A DNA stretch of 64,000 nt. Source: CAVUWL01 sp963787415. GTDB lineage: Bacteria > Actinomycetota > Thermoleophilia > Solirubrobacterales > 70-9. Made by a program: the position numbers and the translations under genes. Position 1 is the first letter of the stretch, and the number at the start of each line of letters is the position of its first letter. The notes beneath the pieces were generated by a model, which saw only the letters and a program-made list of their open reading frames with translations, did not search any database and was not told where the DNA came from. The stretch lies in assembly GCA_963787415.1 (NCBI GenBank), contig CAWBCO010000007.1, positions 248,001 through 312,000 on the forward strand. Direction: 5' to 3'. Positions 29,107-37,359 of the stretch are shown here, piece after piece.

Positions 29107-29756
29107 CTCGCCTCCGAGACTGTCAACTCGTGAACAATGTTCTGTGAGGACATCAGCTGGACGCCAATGTCGATCAGCTCTTTCTCACCTTTCCTATAGA
29201 GGCCCGAGATTGCATTGCGGGCGAGGACGAGCCTAAAATCACGCTCGCTTGCCTCATAGATCGAGGCACGAGGGCAGTTCGGAAAATTGCAACCGCAAAA
29301 GACCAGGGTCGTCACGTCCTGGCCTCTGAGGTAATCCTCCAACCGGGTGCCATAGAAGGCGCCCCAGCGGGGCTTGTACATCGCGACCTCGTTGGGGCCG
29401 AGCTGCTGGAGGCCGCCGGCCAGCAGCCGCTCGTGGTCAAGCGCGAGATCCGGCGAGGGCAAAAGCGGCCTGGCGAGCTCGGCACCCGGCGTCCCCGGCC
29501 TCAACATCGGGGCGCCACTCTCCACCGCCTGGCGGCGGCAAAGGTCCACGTTGGCGCCGCTGGAACGATAGAGGCGCACGATGTGCACGATCGGTTGGAC
29601 CGCCGCTCGAAATGCTGCCACCAACTCCCGCATCGGGCCAAGCGCCGCAGTGGTTCCAGCGATCTCGAGTCGCCCGCCGTCGAGGGTGTCGCGCTGAGTG
29701 TCGATCGTGATCAGTGCCGCGGTGGAGAAGTCCGGGGTCGTGTAGGGATCGCTCAC
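29103..29756 (-). CDS. Isochorismatase-family cysteine hydrolase
   Basis: The protein has 217 aa. A GTG start 2 bases after the preceding stop is chosen over an upstream frame that overlaps the hydrolase. The catalytic triad of the family is visible: Asp in ALITIDTQRDTLDGG, Lys in AMYKPRWGAFYGTRLEDYLR, Cys in LVFCGCNFPNCPRASIYEAS. It likely hydrolyses an amide, imide or vinyl-ether bond of a small molecule; substrate unknown. It is third in the TetR-hydrolase-isochorismatase-methyltransferase operon, with stop/start contacts throughout. Confidence 0.92.
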   Translation of the reverse strand: MSDPYTTPDFSTAALITIDTQRDTLDGGRLEIAGTTAALGPMRELVAAFRAAVQPIVHIVRLYRSSGANVDLCRRQAVESGAPMLRPGTPGAELARPLLPSPDLALDHERLLAGGLQQLGPNEVAMYKPRWGAFYGTRLEDYLRGQDVTTLVFCGCNFPNCPRASIYEASERDFRLVLARNAISGLYRKGEKELIDIGVQLMSSQNIVHELTVSEAR

Positions 29757-29758
29757 GG

Positions 29759-30655
29759 CTAGGCCCAATATCGTGCGGGGTTGCAGGTTGCGCCTCGGGA
29801 GGGGCGTGCGGCAAACCTGTGCAGCCATGTGGAGATCGCTGCGGTAAAGGCATCGTTATTGTCGCCAGCAACCATATGGCCGGCTTCTGGAACCTCGGCC
29901 AGGGTGGCCGCCGGCGCGAGTTCGATGAACTCAGCAGCGATGTCGGCGCTAAGCACGTCGCTCTCAGCGCCGCGGACGAGCAGGCAGGGGTGCCTAAGCC
30001 CTTGGACGGCCTTGGTGAGGCGCGCCGAGAGTTGCGTTTGGTCTTGGATCATCCCGCGAGCCTGAGTCAGGATCTCTGGGTCCCAGTGCCAGATCCAGCG
30101 ACCATCCTTGCAGCGGAGGTTGTGGCGCAGTCCGGTCCTATCGCGGGGAGCTGCGCGGTGGGGAAGATAGGCGGCGACCGCGTCTGCAGCGTCGGCGAGG
30201 CTGGCAAATCCGTCCGGGTGCTGTTCCATGAAGCTCACGATCTTGCCGCCGCCGCGGGGCCGGAAGCGGTGGGCGACGTCGACCAGAACGAGCCCGGAGA
30301 TCATCGCTGCGGGTGACTCGGTGATGGCGAGGAGGCTGGCGATGCCGCCCAGCGAGGCTCCGATCACAACCGGGTCGTCCGCGATCGCTGTGATCAGCGC
30401 GCGTGTATCGGCAACGAAGTCCTCAAGCGCGTAGGCCGGAGGTTGTGGATGGGTGCTCTCACCGTGTCCGCGGAGATCGACAGTGATCGCCTTCCAACCG
30501 CCCTCTGCGAGGTTCATCGCCGTGGCTTGCCACGCGTATCGTGTCTGGCCGCCGCCGTGCAACATGAGCACAGCTGGCGCGTCCCGGTCGCCGAAGGTGT
30601 CCGCGGCCAGGCGGATGCCCGCCGCTCCATCGAACCCAGCAAAAGCTCGCGTCAT
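29759..30655 (-). CDS. Alpha/beta hydrolase
   Basis: The protein has 298 aa. The ATG at 30655 overlaps the TetR stop (ATGA). Motifs: LMLHGGGQTRYAWQATAMNL (oxyanion), AITVDLRGHGESTHP, nucleophile elbow VVIGASLGGIASLLAI (Ser), acid CLLVRGAESDVLS, base EVPEAGHMVAGDN (His). This is a canonical serine hydrolase similar to esterases and peroxidases of this fold. It is second gene of a four-gene operon and probably works on the same small-molecule route as the isochorismatase. Confidence 0.92.
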   Translation of the reverse strand: MTRAFAGFDGAAGIRLAADTFGDRDAPAVLMLHGGGQTRYAWQATAMNLAEGGWKAITVDLRGHGESTHPQPPAYALEDFVADTRALITAIADDPVVIGASLGGIASLLAITESPAAMISGLVLVDVAHRFRPRGGGKIVSFMEQHPDGFASLADAADAVAAYLPHRAAPRDRTGLRHNLRCKDGRWIWHWDPEILTQARGMIQDQTQLSARLTKAVQGLRHPCLLVRGAESDVLSADIAAEFIELAPAATLAEVPEAGHMVAGDNNDAFTAAISTWLHRFAARPSRGATCNPARYWA

Positions 30656-31305
30656 CGCGCCCCGTGCCGCCGCTTGCTCTGCAGCGGCGCCTGGAGCTCC
30701 GGGGCTATGTCCTCGCTTGCGCTCGCAGCGAACACAATGTCGACTGCGAAGCGCACCCGCTCGAGAAACGCTGCGTCGGAAATCTGACCTCCCGCCCACT
30801 GACGCAGGGCGCCCCCAGCCGCCATCGCGATGTGCCCGGCCAAAGCGTCGATGTGTAGATCAGGCCTGAGCAGCCCGGTTTCCTGTCCCCGGCGCAGAGC
30901 GGCGCGCAGTCGGGGAATCGGGTTCTCCTGCACGAGGTTGCCGCTGCGCCCCCAGTTATTGGCGAGGTGCCTGAAGACAGCGGCATCGGCTATGAACAGG
31001 TGGGCAGCCTCGCCGACGATCCTGTGCGCCCGATCCCGCGGACCTTCGTCGCCGGTGAAGGCCAGGCGAGCATCGAGCTCGCGCAACAACGCGTCACAGA
31101 GTGCTGCCCACTGCTGCTCCCGAGGCCCGACAAGGTTGAAGACCGTCGCAGGAGAGACATCGGCCAGCTCGGCGATGCGCTCGACCGTCGGCGTTTCGTT
31201 CGGATGCTCGCGCAGGAGCTCGCGGATCGCCTCCAGAATGCGTTCGCGGCGCTGGTGCTTGTGGCGCTCACGTAAGCCGGCCGGCGGAGCTGAAGCTGGC
31301 ATCAA
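30652..31305 (-). CDS. TetR-family regulator of the hydrolase operon
   Basis: The protein has 217 aa (a second Met follows directly). The HTH is at about residues 14-66 (KHQRRERILEAIRELLREHP, TPTVERIAELADVSPATVFN, LVGPREQQWAALC). The ligand domain is helical, with ALAGHIAMAAGGALRQWAGG. It is first gene of the operon, stop overlapping the hydrolase start. An inverted repeat 10 bases upstream of its start is a likely operator for autoregulation of the whole unit. Confidence 0.92.
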   Translation of the reverse strand: MMPASAPPAGLRERHKHQRRERILEAIRELLREHPNETPTVERIAELADVSPATVFNLVGPREQQWAALCDALLRELDARLAFTGDEGPRDRAHRIVGEAAHLFIADAAVFRHLANNWGRSGNLVQENPIPRLRAALRRGQETGLLRPDLHIDALAGHIAMAAGGALRQWAGGQISDAAFLERVRFAVDIVFAASASEDIAPELQAPLQSKRRHGAR

Positions 31306-31314
31306 CCACCATCA

Positions 31315-31328
31315 TAGAGATGACTCTA
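31315..31328. promoter_or_regulatory. Putative TetR operator upstream of hydrolase operon
   Basis: TAGAGATGACTCTA is an inverted repeat (TAGAG/CTCTA, 4-base spacer) just upstream of the TetR start. GACTCTAA recurs 15 bases further (about 31339-31346). Position and symmetry fit an autoregulatory operator; not proven. Confidence 0.55.
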
Positions 31329-31584
31329 AATATCGTCAAGACTCTAAGAAATTGTGTCGTTGCTCTCGGAGCCTCCTTGACACGTGGTAGGCAGATGCAC
31401 GTCGGTGCCAAGAAGGTGTCATGTCGCGACGACGCCCCGATTCTGGGTCAGACGTTCCGCCCGCGTTGGTCTCCGGCGGGCGGTCTTCTCCCGGGCACGG
31501 GCCAGATAATTCCGCCGTCAGCAGCTCGAAACCGGATCAACCGCACCGTCCGGTACATCCCCCTGCTCAGATGCGGCTTGGTGA

Positions 31585-32232
31585 TCAGCCGGGTGGAAGT
31601 GCTCGCGAAGCATCGAGACCCAGCGCGCCCGCGGCCGCGCGGGCGGCCAGCAGCTCGTCATGCGGCGCATGCCCGGCGAGCGCGATCACGGCGCCCTCGA
31701 TCGCTCCGACGAACGCCAGCGCGACATCCACGGCGGGCGGTCCGGATGGAATTGACCCGTCCTTGCGCCCCGCGACGACCAGGTGGGCGCAGCGCTTGAC
31801 CAGGATCTCCGAGATCCTCTCGATCTCATGTCCGAGCGGATGGTCCTGACCGCTGAACTCGATTCGCAGCGCCATCATCACGCGGGCCACGTCTCGCCGG
31901 CAGTAGACGGCATGGCCGCTGGCAAGCGCGAGCAGGGCTGTCGCTGCGTCGGGCTGGTGCTCGGCTAGTCCACCAACCTCCCGCCACCAGGTCTCATCTA
32001 CCCACTGGAGCACCGCCAGTGCCAAGTCCTCCTTGTCCTTGAACTGGTGATAGATGGCACCGCGCGTATATCCCGCCTCTCGCGCAACCTGCTCAAGCAC
32101 CAGGTTGCCGTAGCCGTAGCGGGAGAGGCCCCGCGCGGCGGACTCGAGCAGCGCGCTCCGCGTGCGGGCCCGACGCTCGGCCTGGGTTGGCCGACGGCGG
32201 CCTGTCGGCGCCAATGCCGTCGAGTTGCTCAT
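31585..32232 (-). CDS. TetR-family transcriptional regulator
   Basis: The protein has 215 aa. The HTH is at about residues 18-66 (ERRARTRSALLESAARGLSR, LVLEQVAREAGYTRGAIYHQ, FKDKEDLALAVLQWVDETWW). The ligand domain ends AAGALGLDASRALPPG. It is divergent from a small membrane protein gene at 32297; a 16-base inverted repeat lies in the 64-base gap. It is a likely repressor of that gene. Confidence 0.93.
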   Translation of the reverse strand: MSNSTALAPTGRRRPTQAERRARTRSALLESAARGLSRYGYGNLVLEQVAREAGYTRGAIYHQFKDKEDLALAVLQWVDETWWREVGGLAEHQPDAATALLALASGHAVYCRRDVARVMMALRIEFSGQDHPLGHEIERISEILVKRCAHLVVAGRKDGSIPSGPPAVDVALAFVGAIEGAVIALAGHAPHDELLAARAAAGALGLDASRALPPG

Positions 32233-32246
32233 CGAAGTAGCATACC

Positions 32247-32262
32247 TACATGCACGTATGTA
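32247..32262. promoter_or_regulatory. Putative TetR operator (divergent promoter)
   Basis: TACATGCACGTATGTA is an inverted repeat with TACAT/ATGTA arms between a TetR gene and the divergent membrane protein gene. It sits 14 bases upstream of the TetR start, as expected for an autoregulatory operator. Confidence 0.7.
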
Positions 32263-32296
32263 AGCGCGGGTCCTCCGAGCAGCAGGGAGCGAGTCG

Positions 32297-32692
32297 ATGA
32301 CCGTTGAATTGGCAATCGCCGGCCTTGGCTGCTTCCTCCTCGCGTTCGGTCACACGACGATCGGTGCGCGCTGGGTGCTTCCGAATCTCACCAAGGAAGC
32401 CCTACCGAGTACGCCGTTTGGCCCGCGCTCGATGACCCTCAGCATGCTGCGCTTTAGCTGGCACGTAGTCAGCGTCGTACTCGTGGCTTTCGGGATCCTC
32501 TTCATGGCGCTCGCCTTCGCTCCGCATGCCAATCCAAAGATCCTGCTGCTGCGTTGGCTGGCGGCGTTTTGGCTTGCAGCTACGGTGCCGGCCCTCTGGG
32601 AAGCTCGCCGCCACCCCAGCAGCCTTCTCCGCTTTCCGGTGCCGTTGCTCTTCGTGGTTATCGCGGCGATGTGCTGGACGGCATCGACGTAA
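32297..32692 (+). CDS. Small four-helix membrane protein
   Basis: The protein has 131 aa. AGGGAG about seven bases upstream supports the ATG. Four TM helices are visible: residues 4-22 (IAGLGCFLLAFGHTTIGARW), about 50-72 (WHVVSVVLVAFGILFMALAF), about 80-97 (LLLRWLAAFWLAATVPALW) and about 110-127. The GHTTIGARWVLP segment between helices 1 and 2 may be a family mark, but I do not recognise a named family. It is divergent from TetR with a shared operator, so expression is probably induced by a small molecule. Confidence 0.85.
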   Translation: MTVELAIAGLGCFLLAFGHTTIGARWVLPNLTKEALPSTPFGPRSMTLSMLRFSWHVVSVVLVAFGILFMALAFAPHANPKILLLRWLAAFWLAATVPALWEARRHPSSLLRFPVPLLFVVIAAMCWTAST

Positions 32693-32914
32693 GCCGTGAA
32701 CCTCATACCGATCGAGGATGAAGCTAGACCACGCATGAGACTGCGCCTCACTGCGCACTCCCCGACCTTGACGGACGGTTGATATGGAGCGCCTGGTTGT
32801 GAAGGGCGCATCGCAAGGTAGTCGCCTGACGACGACATGAAGAGCTCGGCGCTGCGCCAAGTGGGCGACCCAAAGTCAGCCGGGAGGAGGTCAAGCGGCA
32901 GCCGGGTTGAAGCG

Positions 32915-33346
32915 CTAGCTGGCTGTCGAGACAATGGACTTCGTCACGCTCGCCGTCGCAAGCAGACGATTGCCGGCGCTCAAGGCAGCGGTGACGAAGG
33001 CAAGACGGCGGCCACGCCGTAGAACCTCGCCGGTTGCCTTCAGCTGCACCCCGGCCTCGGGGCGGGCGAGGTAGGAGATGGACACCATGTGCGTCACCGC
33101 CTCCTCGTCGTCGGCGAGCTGTGGCAGGAGCGCCAGATAGGCGGCGACTTCTAGGACTGTTGCGATCGCGCCGCCGTGGAGTGCGTCGACTCCATTGAGA
33201 ACGTTCCCCGATTGGGCGAGCTTGATGCCGGCTGCCGGATCGCGATCATCAACCGCGGAGACACCGAGAAACTGTTGCAGCGGGACATCCAGCGCTAGGC
33301 GCAAGCGACGGGCGGTCTCCGCATCCGAGCCCACGATCGGCTTCAT
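32915..33346 (-). CDS. PaaI-type hotdog thioesterase family protein
   Basis: The protein has 143 aa from the ATG at 33346; the longer open frame upstream has no features. The hotdog signature LHGGAIATVLEVAAYLALL matches the HGG...D/E-type active-site loop of PaaI-like thioesterases, with Glu at the usual Asp/Glu position. VTHMVSISYLARPEAGVQLK and GRRLAFVTAALSAGNRLLAT complete the fold. It probably hydrolyses an acyl-CoA thioester; the acyl group is unknown. It stands alone on the minus strand. Confidence 0.88.
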   Translation of the reverse strand: MKPIVGSDAETARRLRLALDVPLQQFLGVSAVDDRDPAAGIKLAQSGNVLNGVDALHGGAIATVLEVAAYLALLPQLADDEEAVTHMVSISYLARPEAGVQLKATGEVLRRGRRLAFVTAALSAGNRLLATASVTKSIVSTAS

Positions 33347-33474
33347 ATCACGCGACGATTTCACGAGCGTTCGGCCTCTCGTTACGGAACTGAATATGGA
33401 GGTCCTTCCGGGATTTGCAGGGTCCTCGCGGAGCCATGCCGGGCCACACGCCAGCGAGAGAGGTCGAAGCGCAC

Positions 33475-34032
33475 TCAATGAACCGGCAAGCCCGCCCGCC
33501 AGTCTTCGGAGAGCATCGAGTACACGACGCAATCGAGATAGCGGCCATTGACCAGTTCCCTCTGGCGGAGCGTTCCCTCTTTGTGAAAGCCAACTCGCTC
33601 CGCAATCGCGCGGCTGCGATGGTTCTCTGTGGCGGCGCGTATCTCGATCCGGTTGAGCTCCCAGACAGAAAAGGCATGTCCGACCAGGAGTCCCACCGCC
33701 GCCGTCATCGTTCCCATGCCCTGATGTCCCTGGTCCAGCCAGTAGCCGATGCTCGTAAAGCGGTTGCTCCAGCCGACGGTGGGGTAACCGACCATGCCGA
33801 TGATTTGATCGTTATCGATGATTGCCGCCTGAAAGCCGTCGTTGTCGGTGACCTGCCTGTCGATCCCGCGGATGAAATCAAGCGTGCCATCGAGCGTCTG
33901 ACCCATAGCCCAAGGCATCCAGGGGGCGAGATGGGCGCGGTTTAGCTCAATCAACCGGTAGAGCTCAGGGGCGTCTGTCTCATCGAGCAAGCGGAGGTAG
34001 ATGTCCCCTTTAATCGGAAGCCGACACGGCAT
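33475..34032 (-). CDS. RimJ/RimL-type GNAT N-acetyltransferase
   Basis: The protein has 185 aa from MPCRLPIKGDIYLRLLDETD; ATGs at 34053 and 34086 are alternatives. Features of RimL-like acetyltransferases: RLIELNRAHLAPWMPWA, ETDAPELYRLIE, GYWLDQGHQGMGTMTAAVGL (acetyl-CoA pyrophosphate loop, QGMGT), ELNRIEIRAATENHRSRAIA, ERVGFHKEGTLRQRELVNGR, DCVVYSMLSEDW. It would acetylate a protein N-terminus (ribosomal or other) or a small amine with acetyl-CoA. The IS element lies just downstream of its start side. Confidence 0.92.
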   Translation of the reverse strand: MPCRLPIKGDIYLRLLDETDAPELYRLIELNRAHLAPWMPWAMGQTLDGTLDFIRGIDRQVTDNDGFQAAIIDNDQIIGMVGYPTVGWSNRFTSIGYWLDQGHQGMGTMTAAVGLLVGHAFSVWELNRIEIRAATENHRSRAIAERVGFHKEGTLRQRELVNGRYLDCVVYSMLSEDWRAGLPVH

Positions 34033-34199
34033 TGTCGAACGGTAATACCTCATCCCCTCAGACTCGTACCCAGGTCCTCCTCTCAAGGGAAGTGGGGTAT
34101 GGATAGAAGCTGGTTGGTGCTATCCCCTGAGATGGACGCCCGTGTCAAGGGGCGGTTGAATTCTTTGATGTGAGTGGGAGTTCAGGGTGGTGGTCCTTG

Positions 34200-34378
34200 C
34201 ACTGGGGTCGGGCGGCCGGCGCGATAGCAACGACAACTGGTCACTCTGAGATGCGCGGGTCGGAACCGCAGGACAGTGTCCGGTCGTGAGCTGCCTCGCA
34301 CTAAGGTCGCGAGTCGGAATCGCATAGGGGAAAACGAGGGTCCTCCGGTGGGTCGGCGCCGGCCGCCCCACCCCAGTG
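34200..34378. ncRNA. Candidate structured (bridge-type) RNA region of the IS element
   Basis: Between the transposase stop and the left inverted repeat lies about 250 bases of noncoding DNA. Arms 34200-34222 and 34356-34378 are complementary at 22 of 23 positions. The 133-base interior has a further hairpin (GGACAGTGTCC near 34270) and two similar tracts (GCGCGGGTCGGAACCGCA, GTCGCGAGTCGGAATCGCA). IS110-family elements encode a bridge RNA in such a flank; in IS1111-like members it is 3' of the gene. The assignment is an inference from position and structure. Confidence 0.4.
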
Positions 34379-34389
34379 CTGTCAGATCT

Positions 34390-35558
34390 TCAGGCAGCAG
34401 CCACCTCCTCACGCAGCGGCTGATCGGTCATCGCCGCCCAGATGAAACCGCAGAGCTCACGGGCGACGGCGACCGTTGCGACGGTCGAGCGCTTGCCGTG
34501 AGAGGTGAGGGTGCGGTGGCGATGGTGTAGACGGATCTGTGCCTGCCAGGCACGGGAGGAGACCTGGGATGGGACGTGGCTGCGGTTGGTGGCGATCCGC
34601 TTGGAGAGGCGGGCGGGGTGCTGGTAGTGCCAGGCGGCCTCGACCAGCAGTCGCCGGGCGTGGCGATTACCGGTCTTGGTGATGTGGCCGCGGTGTTGTT
34701 GGTCACCTGAGGAGTACTCACTCGGAGTAAGACCGAGGTAGCTCATCAGCTCGCGCGGGTGGGCGAAGCGGCGGAAGTCACCGATCTCGGCGAGCAGTCC
34801 CAGGGCGGTGTGGGTGGCGATGCCCCGGAAGGAGCAAAGCCAGGCGACCGGATCGGCCCACGGCTCGCGCTCGGCAATCTGCGCCAGTTCGTGATCGAGG
34901 GCGGCGAGCTGGGCGTCGAGGCCACCCAGGTGGGCGCGCATCTGCTCGAGCGCAAGCTGGGCGAGCGGTCCTCCAAACGCTGATGATCGAGCCATTCCCG
35001 GTGGCGGTTGGTCCAGGCCTGCTTGCCCTCCCGGTAGATGTAGCCGTGGCGAAGGAGCGCCTTGGCAACCCGGTGGCGCGCCGCGGTGCGGGCGCAACGC
35101 AGATCGTCTCTGCAGCGCACCAGGTCACGCAGCCCCTCCTGCGCGGGGGAGGGTGGCGCCACGAAGAAGAGCTCCCCGGCGCGGTAGAGGCGCACCAGCT
35201 TCTTGGCGTCACGGCGGTCGGTCTTTACCCGATCTCCGGCGCGGACCGGTATCAGCGAGGGCGCGATCACGTCGCAGGCCACCCCCATTGCGTCCAGCAG
35301 CCGATAGAGCTCAAAGCCGCAGGGCCCGGCCTCGTAGGCGACCGCCAGGGTAGCGGGATCGCCCGCCCGCTCGATGAAGCGACGTATCGCTCGCTCGGTG
35401 TTCTCCAGGCGGCTCACCTGTGGGGTGCCGCCGCTGCCCGGCAGCACCCCTGCGACGAGCGAGTTCTTGTGGACGTCGAAGACGATCCACTGGTTGACAT
35501 CGGTGGGGGCGGTGGAGCTAACGTCTGGCATGGGCTGGTCCTCCTTCGTATGCGGCAC
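34390..35558 (-). pseudogene. IS110-family transposase, single frameshift
   Basis: Frame 1 (35558 to about 34985) holds the RuvC-like DEDD part: IVFDVHKNSLVAGVLPGSGG (Asp), YEAGPCGFELYRLLDAMG (Glu), VKTDRRDAKKLVRLYRAGEL (Asp-Asp). Near 34980 the frame breaks after EWLDHQR and continues in another frame as FGGPLAQLALEQMRAHLGGL, then SFRGIATHTALGLLAEIGDF and SYLGLTPSEYSSGDQQHRGH ITKTGN, the catalytic serine domain (transposase_20). One missing base explains it. Joined length is about 389 aa, normal for the family. Either inactive or an assembly indel. Confidence 0.9.
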
Positions 35559-35724
35559 TGGCCGCTGCGGTCGTTGTCAACCGCGAAGCTAACCCGCGAC
35601 ATATGCGAACGCCGAGGGCCAGCCCGCTTCGGCGTCCATGTTGACTAACCGAGTAGGTCGAAGGCTCGAAGCCTGTCCATGGCGTCGTTTGTTAGAGCCA
35701 AAACCTTGCGCCGGTCAGCAGGTG

Positions 35725-35961
35725 TCAGTCCTCCGGAAGAGCAGCAAAATCTCGCTTGGCCTTTTTGTACCACCCCATTCCTGAAATTGGATGCTTCCAC
35801 CGGCCCTTCATCTCCCTCAAAGCGCTCTCGTGCGTTGCATCACCTTTGGCAACCGCGTCCTTGAGATGTTTGTCCTGTGCCTTTATGACCTCATCCGCTG
35901 TTTTCCCCTGGTGCGGTAATTCACACGGTCCACCTAGCTGTTTACATGTCATTGTCTTCAT
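35725..35961 (-). CDS. DUF1059 small protein
   Basis: The protein has 78 aa. It starts MKTMTCKQLGGPCELPHQGK, the hallmark of DUF1059 (MKTMTC+QLGG-C), with the two conserved cysteines, and continues TADEVIKAQDKHLKDAVAKG DATHESALREMKGRWKHP. It closes with the family-like AKRDFAALPED. The function of DUF1059 is unknown; the Cys pair suggests metal or redox chemistry. It lies just beyond the right end of the IS element and has no operon partner. Confidence 0.85.
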   Translation of the reverse strand: MKTMTCKQLGGPCELPHQGKTADEVIKAQDKHLKDAVAKGDATHESALREMKGRWKHPISGMGWYKKAKRDFAALPED

Positions 35962-36066
35962 AGGTCTCGCTTCACTTTCACAGTTTGCGGCGTCAACTGG
36001 GGCCAGCGATGCGGGCGCAGCACGGCTGGTCGCACCCCACGCTGGCGAGGCGACGATCGTCGGCGC

Positions 36067-36429
36067 TCACGGGTCCTGGAGCAGGCCGAGGACGTTGCCG
36101 TCGGGGTCGCTGACGGTGGCCACTAGGCGGCCGCCACCGACACCGTGCGCCGGTTCCTTCACGGTTGCGCCCGCGGCACTCAACTCGGCCAGCTTCGCCT
36201 CGATGTCGGAGACCTGCCAGAAGGGGACCGGCGAGGTCATGTCCTGCGGTCCGCCGCCTGGCAGCAGTCCTATGTGCTGGGCGCCGGCCTCGAAGCCAAC
36301 GTAGTGGGCCGAATCGGCCTGCGGCGCTATGCCGAGAAGAGCTGCGTACAGCTCCTTGGCCGTCTCTAAGTCGGACACGGGACAGAGCATGGTCTTGATT
36401 CCCTCAGTAGTAGAGACGCTCATGGTCAC
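36067..36429 (-). CDS. VOC-family (glyoxalase-like) protein
   Basis: The protein has 120 aa (in-frame Met also at residue 3). It shows one set of VOC beta-alpha-beta-beta-beta modules: MLCPVSDLETAKELYAALLG, YVGFEAGAQHIGLLPGG, PFWQVSDIEAKLAELSAAGA, GGRLVATVSDPDGNVLGLLQ. His and Glu positions for metal are only partly kept. It could be a lyase, dioxygenase-like or resistance protein; the substrate is unknown. It is divergent from a MarR gene, which probably controls it. Confidence 0.9.
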   Translation of the reverse strand: MTMSVSTTEGIKTMLCPVSDLETAKELYAALLGIAPQADSAHYVGFEAGAQHIGLLPGGGPQDMTSPVPFWQVSDIEAKLAELSAAGATVKEPAHGVGGGRLVATVSDPDGNVLGLLQDP

Positions 36430-36449
36430 TCCCTATGATCGTTGCGATG

Positions 36450-36469
36450 TATCATCATGGTACCTGATA
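36450..36469. promoter_or_regulatory. Putative MarR operator
   Basis: TATCATCATGGTACCTGATA is an imperfect inverted repeat (TATCA/TGATA arms, GGTACC core) in the AT-rich 94-base gap between the VOC gene and the divergent MarR gene. MarR dimers usually bind such sites. Confidence 0.5.
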
Positions 36470-36523
36470 GTCTATATCACAGATTATCATTACTGTCGAG
36501 TAAATCTCCGAGGATCCGAGACG

Positions 36524-37000
36524 GTGGCTACCGATACCTCCCCCCACAGCGAGATCGCCGAGTTCGCCGGCCAGCTCCTCTTCCGCCTCTGGCGCGCCTC
36601 GCATACCCGCACGGCCGAAGCTCTCGAGTCACTCGGCCTGACCCCCGCACTGTTCGCCCTGCTGAACGTGCTGGGGGCTCGTGAGGGGGCGATGCAACAG
36701 GAGATCGGCGCGGCGATGGGGATCGACCGCAGCACAATGGTCGTGCTGATCGACGAGCTCGAAACCAAGCACCTCGCCAAACGCCGTCCCCATCCCTCCG
36801 ACCGGCGCGCGCGTGAAGTCACGATCACGGCAAAGGGCCGACAGGTCCTCCAGCGCGCCCGGAACGCTGCGCTCCAGGTGGAAGGGGAAGTGCTGCGTGG
36901 GCTGACGATCGACGAACGCAATGAGCTGGTGGCACTGCTTCAACACGCACTCAGCTCGGCGCCGCCTCAGTCTCCGTGGCGGGCCGAGGAGGGCGACTAG
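36524..37000 (+). CDS. MarR-family transcriptional regulator
   Basis: The protein has 158 aa from a GTG start. The winged helix is clear: LFRLWRASHTRTAEALESLG, LTPALFALLNVLGAREGAMQ, QEIGAAMGIDRSTMVVLIDE (recognition helix), LETKHLAKRRPHPSDRRARE (wing with the DxR motif), VTITAKGRQVLQRARNAALQ. It is divergent from the VOC gene with an inverted repeat between. It likely represses both until a phenolic or oxidant ligand binds. Confidence 0.94.
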   Translation: MATDTSPHSEIAEFAGQLLFRLWRASHTRTAEALESLGLTPALFALLNVLGAREGAMQQEIGAAMGIDRSTMVVLIDELETKHLAKRRPHPSDRRAREVTITAKGRQVLQRARNAALQVEGEVLRGLTIDERNELVALLQHALSSAPPQSPWRAEEGD

Positions 37001-37359
37001 CCCCGGCACCGCGCGAGAGGCCTGAGCTTTCACACACGCGGACGCCGTTGCGCTCACGAATCAGCCACCGGTCAGGTAGCACGGTTGGCCCGAACACCCT
37101 CCGTCCCGCGGATCCCGAGCCGTTGGGAAGTAGTCGAGGATGGCTCAGCGCCGCGCTCGACCAATTGTTCTCACGCGGACCGCCAGGCCCAGCGATGGGA
37201 GCGCGTCTCGTAGTTCCGGCCGCGTCGACTCGCATTTGAACGAAGACCAAATACGTAGGGTTCCGCGAACATTGCATCTGCTTTCTGACTTGCTCGGTCT
37301 TCGTCGTTGCTAAGTCGCTAAGGGGCAATGCTCGCGGCGAAAAGCCACCGCCTTGCCCC
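37001..37359. other. Intergenic region, nothing recognised
   Basis: 359 bases between the MarR gene and the end of a convergent reductase gene. No protein-like frame and no strong hairpin with a T-tract seen. Confidence 0.35.

Larger units (their letters stand above)
34132..35639 (-). mobile_element. IS110-family (IS1111-like) insertion sequence
   Basis: A transposase with DEDD and C-terminal serine domains (34390-35558) is flanked by a 9-base inverted repeat: ATGGACGCC at 34132-34140 and GGCGTCCAT at 35631-35639. Short (sub)terminal inverted repeats and a longer noncoding stretch 3' of the transposase gene are features of the IS1111 group. True ends may lie a few bases outside the repeats; no target duplication is expected for this family. 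Confidence 0.7.
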
